Assembly: GCF_001039355.2 (NCBI RefSeq)
Contig: NW_019773881.1
Coordinates: 412,754-476,753 of the forward strand
Direction of reading: 5' to 3'
DNA: 64,000 nucleotides
From: Lingula anatina
Taxonomy: Eukaryota > Brachiopoda > Lingulata > Lingulida > Lingulidae
Position 1 is the first letter of the stretch. Each line of letters starts with the position of its first letter. A model generated the notes under the pieces. That model was not told the DNA's origin, did no database searches, and saw nothing but the letters and a program-made list of their open reading frames with translations. A program made the position numbers and the translations under genes. Positions 56,471 to 64,000 of the stretch are shown piece by piece.

Positions 56471-57374
56471 GGGGTTTTTCTCCCAGTCTATCCATTGGTC
56501 CAGCTCAACTACCACAATTGGAGTGTCGATGCTGTCGAAATCGGCTTTAGTACCTATATAATACTTTAAAAATACTAGAATTGGTCAGAACTCGCGAAAT
56601 CTGTTTGTCACGATTGGTTCGGCTCAACTACCACAATCGGAATGTCGATGCTGTCGAAATCGGCTGTAGTCCCTTTAAAAATGCTGGAATTGGTCAGGAC
56701 TCGCGAAATCTGTTTGGCGCAATTGGTTCTGCTCAACTACCACAATCGGAATGTCGATGATGTCGGAATCGGCTCTAGCCCCTGTAGCGGCTGCCGGATT
56801 TTGACTCTGGCTAGGTAGCTCAGTTGGTAGAGCAGTGGCTTGGTGTGCAAGAGTCCCAGGTTCGAATCCCAGAGGGAGCCTGGGGTTTTTCTATCAGTCT
56901 ATCCATTGGTCCAGCTCAACTACCACAATCGCAGTGTCGATGCTGTCGAAATTGGCTCTAGTCCCTTTGTGGAACTTAAAATTGGTCAGGACTCGCGAAA
57001 TCTGTTTGTTGCGATTGGTTCAGCTCAACTACCACAATCAGAATGTTGATGCTGTCAAAATCAGCTCTAATCCCTTTGTAGTACTTTAAAAATGCTGGAA
57101 TTGGTCAGGACTAGCGCACTCGGTGTGTCGCGATTGGTCAGGCTCAACAATCACTATCGGAATGTCGATGATGTCGAAATCGGCTGTAGTCCCTTTAAAA
57201 ATGCTGGAATTGGTCGGGACTCACGAAATCTGTTAGTCGCCATTGGTTCTACTCAACTACCACAATCGGAATGTCGATGATGTCGAAATCAGCTCTAGCC
57301 CCTGTAGCAACTGCCGGATTTTGACTCTGGCTAGGTAGCTCAGTTGGTAGAGCAGTGGCTTGGTGTGCAAGAGT

Positions 57375-58055
57375 NNNNNNNNNNNNNNNNNNNNNNNNNN
57401 NNNNNNNNNNNNNNNNNNNNNNNNNNNNNNNNNNNNNNNNNNNNNNNNNNNNNNNNNNNNNNNNNNNNNNNNNNNNNNNNNNNNNNNNNNNNNNNNNNNN
57501 NNNNNNNNNNNNNNNNNNNNNNNNNNNNNNNNNNNNNNNNNNNNNNNNNNNNNNNNNNNNNNNNNNNNNNNNNNNNNNNNNNNNNNNNNNNNNNNNNNNN
57601 NNNNNNNNNNNNNNNNNNNNNNNNNNNNNNNNNNNNNNNNNNNNNNNNNNNNNNNNNNNNNNNNNNNNNNNNNNNNNNNNNNNNNNNNNNNNNNNNNNNN
57701 NNNNNNNNNNNNNNNNNNNNNNNNNNNNNNNNNNNNNNNNNNNNNNNNNNNNNNNNNNNNNNNNNNNNNNNNNNNNNNNNNNNNNNNNNNNNNNNNNNNN
57801 NNNNNNNNNNNNNNNNNNNNNNNNNNNNNNNNNNNNNNNNNNNNNNNNNNNNNNNNNNNNNNNNNNNNNNNNNNNNNNNNNNNNNNNNNNNNNNNNNNNN
57901 NNNNNNNNNNNNNNNNNNNNNNNNNNNNNNNNNNNNNNNNNNNNNNNNNNNNNNNNNNNNNNNNNNNNNNNNNNNNNNNNNNNNNNNNNNNNNNNNNNNN
58001 NNNNNNNNNNNNNNNNNNNNNNNNNNNNNNNNNNNNNNNNNNNNNNNNNNNNNNN
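57375..58055. other. assembly gap, 681 N
   Basis: A run of N interrupts the fifth tRNA-like module of the array. Nothing can be said about its content. Confidence 1.
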
Positions 58056-58789
58056 AGCTCAACTACCACAATCGGAAAGTCGAAGATGTTAAAATTGGCT
58101 TTAGCCCCTGTAGAGGCTGGCAGGTGTTGGCCCTGGCTGGGTAGCTCAGTTGGTAGAGCAGTTGGACAGTGTGCAAGAGTCCCAGGTTCGAATCCCAGGG
58201 GGAACCTGCAGTTTTCCTACCAGCCTAGCGATTGGTCCAGCTCAACTACCACAATCGGAAAGTCGATGCTGTTGAAATCGGCTATAGTACTTTAAACATA
58301 CTGGAATTGGTCTGAACTAGTACAATCGGTGTGTCGCGATTGGTCTAGCTCAACTACCACAATCGGAAAGTCGAAGATGTTAAAATTGGCTTTAGCCCCT
58401 GTAGAGGCTGGCAGGTGTTGGCCCTGGCTGGGTAGCTCAGTTGGTAGAGCGGTTGGACAGTGTGCAAGAGTCCCAGGTTCGAATCCCAGGGGGAACCTGC
58501 AGTTTTCCTACCAGCCTAGCGATTGGTCCAGCTGAACTACCACAATCCGAAAGTTGATGCTGTCGAAATCGGCTCTAGTACTTTAAACATACTGGAATTG
58601 GTCCGAACTAGTACAATCGGTGTGTCGCGATTGGTCTAGCTCAACCACCACAATCGGAAAGTCGAAGATGTTAAAACTGGCTCTAGCCCCTGTATAGGGT
58701 TGCGTTTGTTGGCCCTGGCTGGGTAGCTCAGTTGGTATAGCAGTCACACTGTTCTCAAAAGTTTTGGGTTCGAATCCTGGTCGAGCCTG

Positions 58790-59010
58790 GTCCCTGGTCA
58801 ATGGGAATTAGAGTTTCTAGCATTAATGGGGTGGGGTTTTTCTCTTTGTAAACCCGACTGTTTGTTTATCTCAACTCTCCTCAAGAAGGAGTCCGAATCT
58901 GCACAGATGCGTTTCCGGTGCATTTCCAATTCTCAGACGACACGAAGATTCTGCATGTTGGTTATCATGGTAAGCAGTATACGTGTTTATTATTTGCGAA
59001 TGATATTTGT
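58790..59010 (+). pseudogene. inverted third copy of the UGGT promoter/exon 1 region
   Basis: The plus strand here matches the minus strand of 51580-51800 and 55470-55700, including ctcaactctcctcaagaagg and the donor ATG|gtaagc at 58967-58969. It shares ACG and two other variants with copy B, so it belongs to the B lineage. A frame from ATG at 58911 (MRFRCISNSQTTRRFCMLVI) runs into the donor, so this could be a first exon for rightward transcription. Confidence 0.6.
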
Positions 59011-59737
59011 AAGTCTGCTTGATGATGTGTTATCTGATTTCAGCAGAGAAGAAGGTTTGTCTCATGTATTATCATCACACTGAGGATAGCTAATTTATAA
59101 AGTCATGTAGGTTTACAGGGTTCTCCGCAGGCCTTTATCGTATCGGCAACGATACGCAACTCTTTTTGTTGTACGCTTCTTTTTTTTTTGGCATTACGAT
59201 TCTTTGAACTCCAATACCCTTGAAGAATGTGTGTGCCCAATGCCTTTAATGCCTTTATTCCCGACAGTCGCGATGCAAACGACTTGTGTGCATACTTGAA
59301 TCTCTTGTGTGCACGTTAAGTTGTTTATTTTTATTCTGCCTGGTGCAGTAATACAAGTTTTAACATCTCATGTTGAGGGCGCGGGATCTGGGCACTGACA
59401 AGTTTTGAATATCAACATCTGCTTATTAGTTTCATCATCAATGTAATTCTGTGAGATTTGTTTGCTTTATCTATATTTTTGGAGATATATAATAAATGGT
59501 CTATCCTTCATGTTATTTTGACTGAAGAATAGTAGCAGTCCTGATCATTTATAAATAAATGAATCCATGTGGCAAGATCAGAAAGAATGCAGTGCTATTT
59601 TCCCGCAAAATTTGGTCCTGCACGTGGGCTATGTTATAATGATTTAATGAGATGCAATCTGGATTACTCGCGAAATCAGGTCAGCTTCAGTCACGTGTAC
59701 AGTATTTGGCTTTTTCATTGGATGTTTCTCTTCACAG

Positions 59738-59989
59738 TTTGATGAAGGATCAAAATGCCACCCCGAAGACATGTGCGGTCGCATAATATTACAAAATTCT
59801 TTCACGTGGTTCCTAGAGTTGGTAAACAAACACGTGGAGGTCACGTCCACTGGTACTGCAGATGAATCTCCTGAAAGGAATCAAGATAATGACCCCGTTT
59901 TGTCCGCCACAGCCATGGTGGACCTCATAGACACTGCTGTGTCCAGTAATATCAGGGCTGTAACAGAAGACCATGGAAAATTGAAATAG
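59738..59989 (+). other. candidate terminal exon, 84 codons including stop, unknown product
   Basis: A strong acceptor (tttctcttcacag, ending 59737) precedes an open frame FDEGSKCHPEDMCGR, then NSFTWFLELVNKHVEV, then a polar segment and TAMVDLIDTAVSSNIRAVTE before TAG. I recognise no domain. It may be the last exon of an unseen gene, a transposon fragment, or chance. Confidence 0.3.
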
Positions 59990-60441
59990 CCGAGGGATCC
60001 GAAAAAAAGAAAAACGGGCGTCAACCCCCCACGGCTTACTACGTATACATGGCAACAGGTGACTGCTGACAAGAAGGGTGTGGTTTTTTTTCATGTTAAA
60101 ATGTCAAAAAACAATTGAATATCCGTATAACGTTAGTCTACTCTAGTATGTCATGGATATTTATTTAGCAAAAAATCAAAAATGGAAACTTTTTGTAGGA
60201 AGTCCAGATTTACACTTCAGACCCCGGACCCCAGTTCAGTTCTATAACCCAATAAATCTCCACCGGACAGTATAGTACTGTCCATTTGCGGACATGTCTT
60301 AGGTCTAGTGCATTTGTACTGATATTTTTGGTGTTTTCAGGAATGCTATGTCGAATATAGTGTCTGAGGGCAAGGGTATAGATATTGAATCAAAGCTGTA
60401 CATGCAAAATTAAGTTGGCAGATTTATACTGTGTTCTTAGA

Positions 60442-60654
60442 CCCCATTTCCACAGATTAGATCGATCTACTTTAGATCAACCTAACTCCCTGGGGGTTCT
60501 CGCTAAATAGCTGTCAGTCGAGCGGACACGAAAGTTAATTACCCCCTTACAGCTTGTAGTAGGCAGGACGGACATTTAAGCCACATTATCTGACAGTAAT
60601 CTAGTGAGACTCCTCGCGGGGATAGATCGATCTAAAAGCTCTGGGAATACAGCC
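60442..60654. mobile_element. MITE-B copy
   Basis: Starts accccatttccacagattag and ends gggaatacagcc. It contains gttaattacccccttacagc and taatctagtgagactcc, as in the copy at 46982. Confidence 0.75.
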
Positions 60655-61452
60655 TTAATATGCAGTCATTTCAGTATTGGTCATGCACAGAGCTGCAGTT
60701 TTTTATGTATTTTTTACTTTTGTATGCAAGTAAATATTTCTTGAAATGATTGTTTTTTTAACTGAGATCTACTTTTATAAATCTAAATAGATGTAAACTG
60801 GTCCTAAATACACCATAGCAACCTGCATTACATTATGCTGTTAGTGGGACTGAAGAGCTTCAGATTGCATGAAATTGCACCCTTTTTGCATGAAATAATG
60901 AAAATTTTTCCTCCGGAATACACTACCCCAGACCCCCCCCCCCCCCTTGTGCAACAATAATATTGTTATATTTTGTTGTTCTCTTCAATCCCCTTTTGAC
61001 CCTTACAACTAGATCCCTTTTGACACTCACAGCTAGAAAAAAATTAATGCATTCATTCTGAAGCCTGTGTACTGCCTGTTGTTATGCTGTATGTGTCTCT
61101 ATATATTCTAATCACTATGCATGTCTGTTTTGTGGCTGTATGTGTTTATATATACTTTGAACCTTGTAGCCTTAGTAGAGGTCAGTGCAAAAAAAAAAAA
61201 AAATTATACAGTGTTCTCTTCAAACCCAACCATCACCACTATATAATATAATACCTGGGAATATATCACTTTGTTAAAGGGACACTTAGATCCCACCTAG
61301 TTTCATATATGTTCAGAGTTAAAAGGGTTAATGTGAACTTGTGGGGGTGAGCAAGAATTTCTGACAGTCATTTAAATCCCTACATATGAACTTTTAATTT
61401 AATGTTTGTAGTCTCATGCCTCACAATACATTGTCTTTTGTGACACTGTATG

Positions 61453-61752
61453 GCCCATTCACATCGAGTTGAGCCATGGCTCTTCAAAGCCACGACCTAA
61501 ATATGGCGGACGTACATGAAAGGAAAACTGCCTAATATTTTAATAGTCTCTCCGCCTTTCACACACCTCCCCATGCATCGTCCCTGCGGGGGTACAGTCA
61601 TCAAATCTTGGCTCCATTGGGATGATACTTGGGGAGGCATGTGAGGGACGGAGGGACTATTAAAAGATTAGGCAGTTTTCCTTTCATTTACAACCGCCAT
61701 ATTTAGGTCATGGCTTTGTAGAGCCATGGCTCAACTCGATGTGAATGCGGCC
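61453..61752. mobile_element. 300-bp foldback MITE with arms of about 110 bp
   Basis: The left arm (gcccattcacatcgagttga, ctaaatatggcgg, ggaaaactgcctaat) is repeated inverted at the right (ttaggcagttttcctttcat, tcaactcgatgtgaatgcgg). Flanking tatg at 61449-61452 and 61753-61756 looks like a target duplication. Confidence 0.8.
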
Positions 61753-62085
61753 TATGTGTCTATATATATTCTGATCACTATCTATGTTTGTTTTGTAAAA
61801 GGGTCACTTAGAGATTTATATTTGTTCAGAGTTAAAAAGCTAATGTGAACTCGTGGACGTAATCAAAAATTTCTGACGGTCATTCCAATCCCTGTATATA
61901 AACATTAATTTTATGTTTATATTCTGATGCTTTAGAGTGCATTGAATTTTGTGAGGCTGTATGTGTCTGTATAAATTCTGATCACTATCTATGTTTGTGT
62001 TGTGGCTGTATGTGTTTATATATTTTTTTATCACTGTGATGTGTCTATTTTGTAACTGCTGTATGTCTGCATATATTCTTTTCAG

Positions 62086-62180
62086 CGGAGATGAAGAAGT
62101 GTCTTCTGGATTATCATTACACTGAGGACAGCTACACTCATCATCACATCAAGATCTACAGCATTGCAGCCTCACCACAG
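62086..62180 (+). CDS. exon-like segment, best preserved of the tandem series
   Basis: Acceptor tcttttcag and donor CAG|gtcagt. In the open phase it reads EMKKCLLDYHYTEDSYTHHH, then IKIYSIAASPQ; an internal ATG lies at 62091. Histidine-rich and unrecognised. The copies at 59044, 62976 and 63578 have lost the frame. Confidence 0.35.
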
Positions 62181-62294
62181 GTCAGTGCAAAAATGATATT
62201 GCTATACTTTGTTGTTCTCTTCAATCCCCTTTTGATCCTTACCACTTTATATAGTTCCTGGGAAATTATTATTTTTAAAGGGGTCACTTGGGGA

Positions 62295-62535
62295 CAATCC
62301 CCCAGATATTTGGATTGATCTATCTCCCTGGGGAGTGTGACTAAATTGCTATCAACTTAACTGTCTTAAATGTCTATCACACTTAGAAAAGCTGTAAGGG
62401 GGTAATTATCTTTACCCCTGTGTTGGTTTGATATCCCTGGCAGACAATTAAGTCGATTAAGTTGATGGCAATATAGTGAGACTCCTTAGGGAGTTAGACC
62501 GATCCAGATGGATTGATCAAGGTATGGGAACCCAG
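62295..62535. mobile_element. MITE-B related copy
   Basis: Left tggattgatctatctccctg and right gggagttagaccgatccaga, then tggattgatcaaggtatggg, form diverged inverted ends. Confidence 0.6.
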
Positions 62536-63000
62536 TCTTAGATCCCACACAATTTTATATATGTTCAAATTAACAAGGGTTGATATGAGCTCATAGGGGT
62601 TGCAGTGGGCAGGCGCTGAGAAAAATCTGTATAGGTGAAATTTCCTGCAAATTATCATTTTTAAAAGGGTCACTTAAATCCCACAGAGTGTTTATATGTT
62701 CAGAGTGAAAAGGGTTAATATGAACTAATGGATGTGAACAAGAATTTCTGACAGTCATTTCAATTCCTATATACAAACATTGAATTTAATGTTTTCTCAT
62801 GCCTTACACTGTCTTTTGTGACAGTGTGTGTCTGTATATATTCTGCTTACTGTATATGTCTGTTTTGTCATTGTTTGAATGTTTAATATATTCCGATCTC
62901 TGTATTATATCTGTGTTGTATATACTGTATGTGCCTGTATATGTTATATATTGATGATTTGTTCTCTTATTTCAGTAGAGATGAAGGTATGTCTCTTGGA

Positions 63001-63223
63001 CCCCACTTCCATAGATTTTAGATCGATCTATCCCTGTAGGGAGTCTCACTAGATTACTGTCAGCTTAGCCGGCTTAAGTGTCTGTCCCGCCTACTGTAAG
63101 CTGTAAAGGGGTAATTAGCTATGGTGCGTGCTCAGCTGACTGCAATTTAGTTTGAACCCCCAGGGAGTTAGGTCGATCTAAATCTTAATCCTTGAATCAA
63201 TCTAAATCTCTGGGAATACAGCC
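63001..63223. mobile_element. MITE-B copy inserted into an exon-like unit
   Basis: Flanked by ttgga on both sides (62996-63000 and 63224-63228). It starts ccccacttccatagatttta and ends gggaatacagcc. Removing it and one ttgga restores continuity with the exon-like copy at 62086. Confidence 0.8.
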
Positions 63224-64000
63224 TTGGATTATCATCCAACTGAGGACAGCTAATTTATAAACTCATCATCACCAGCAAGATCTACAATGTCACAGCTTCA
63301 GCACAGGTCAGTGCAACAATAATATTGTTATACTTTGTTGTTCTCTTCAATACCCTTTTGACCCTCACAACTAGAAAAAATTTAATGCATACATTCTGAA
63401 GCCTGTGTACTGCCTGTTGTGATGCTGTATGTGTCACTATATATTCTGATCACTATGCATGTCTGTTTTGTGGCTGTATGTGTTTATATATATTTTGATC
63501 ACTGTGATGTGTCTATGTTGTAACTGCTGTATATGTCTGCATATATTCTTAATTAATGATGTGTTCTCTGATTTCAGCAGAGGTGAAGGTGTATCTCCTT
63601 GATTATATCATCATACTTAGGACATCTAAACTCATCATCACATCAAGACCACAACATCGCAGCCTCAGCACAAGTCAGTGCAATAATGATATTGCTATAC
63701 TTTGTTGTTCTCTTCAATCCCCTTTTGACCAGCACCACTTTATATATTATCTTGGTAATTATCATTTTGTAAAAGGGTCACTTAGTTCCTACTCAGTTTT
63801 AACTATGTTCAAAGTGAAAATAATGTCAACTTGAGGGGTGAACAAAAATTTCTGAGTCATTCCAATCCCTATAAATAAACACTAAATTTTGTTTTTATTC
63901 TGATGCCTCACAGTGCATTGTGTTTTGTGACACTAAATATGTGTGTGTATTTTCTGATCAATGTATATGTGTGTTTTATCACTGTATGACTGTTTAAAGA

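Larger units (their letters stand above)
55910..58700 (+). repeat. satellite-like array with tRNA-derived modules
   Basis: Monomers of about 115 bp (actaccacaatcggaatgtc, tgtcgaaatcggctctag, tactttaaaaatgctggaat, tcgcgattggt) alternate with tRNA-like modules at 56096, 56398, 56809, 57329 (cut by the gap), 58135, 58426 and 58717. The 52040-52440 stretch is a shorter array of the same kind. Open frames in it are by-products of the repeat. Confidence 0.75.
59044..63673 (+). repeat. diverged tandem units each with an exon-like segment
   Basis: Exon-like copies start after tttcag at 59044 (decayed), 62086, 62976 (split by a MITE) and 63578, followed by ggtcagtgca. Between them recur blocks ctgtatgtgtctatatatat, tactttgttgttctcttcaa and agaatttctgacagtcattt. 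The array runs to or past the right edge. Confidence 0.65.

Noticed and set aside
57257-58295. Long open frames of 240-311 codons around 57.3-58.3 kb
   Set aside because: They consist mostly of the 681-N gap, and the readable ends are satellite and tRNA-like repeat sequence.

Overview
This is a eukaryotic, AT-rich genomic window from an animal, most likely a marine invertebrate. The basis is GT-AG spliced genes with short exons in long introns, dense short inverted-repeat transposons, a Penelope-like retroelement and LINE fragments. A deuterostome such as a hemichordate, echinoderm or amphioxus is plausible but is only my inference. Nothing looks bacterial: no operons, rRNA or CRISPR.

Layout. 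1-2.4 kb: intergenic, with the 3' tail of a LINE reverse transcriptase. 2.5-14.9 kb (+): a complete spliced gene for a 599-residue protein that joins a protein kinase domain to an OTU-like (deubiquitinase-fold) domain. I recognise no family with this architecture, and it is the best candidate for an undescribed system. 14.9-20.2 kb: its 3' region plus repeats. 20.2-51.7 kb (-): sixteen exons of the N-terminal half of UDP-glucose:glycoprotein glucosyltransferase (UGGT), the ER folding sensor. This copy has an in-frame TAA, three places where an exon seems to be missing, and no GT24 catalytic exons in the window. A broken THAP11-like gene and a LINE ORF1 fragment lie in its introns. 50.0-55.9 kb: two tandem copies (A and B) of a segment holding UGGT exon 1. 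A carries the intact ATG and B has ACG. At least four mobile insertions distinguish the copies, including a Penelope-like element with 200-bp inverted arms. 55.9-58.8 kb: a satellite-like array containing tRNA-derived modules, with a 681-base N gap. 58.8-64 kb: an inverted third copy of the UGGT exon 1 region, then diverged tandem units that each carry an exon-like segment.

Seven isolated single n positions (3666, 7438, 17783, 20548, 45020, 51248, 52439) occur. At five of them (3666, 7438, 17783, 20548, 45020) near-identical sequence lies on both sides, which looks like redundant haplotype sequence joined in the assembly. Some exons therefore appear twice. I treat those as one biological exon and report the differences between copies as probable allelic variants.

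The kinase-OTU gene and the UGGT fragment point toward each other. I see no functional link between them. Protein claims come from conceptual translation and remembered family motifs; no search was run.
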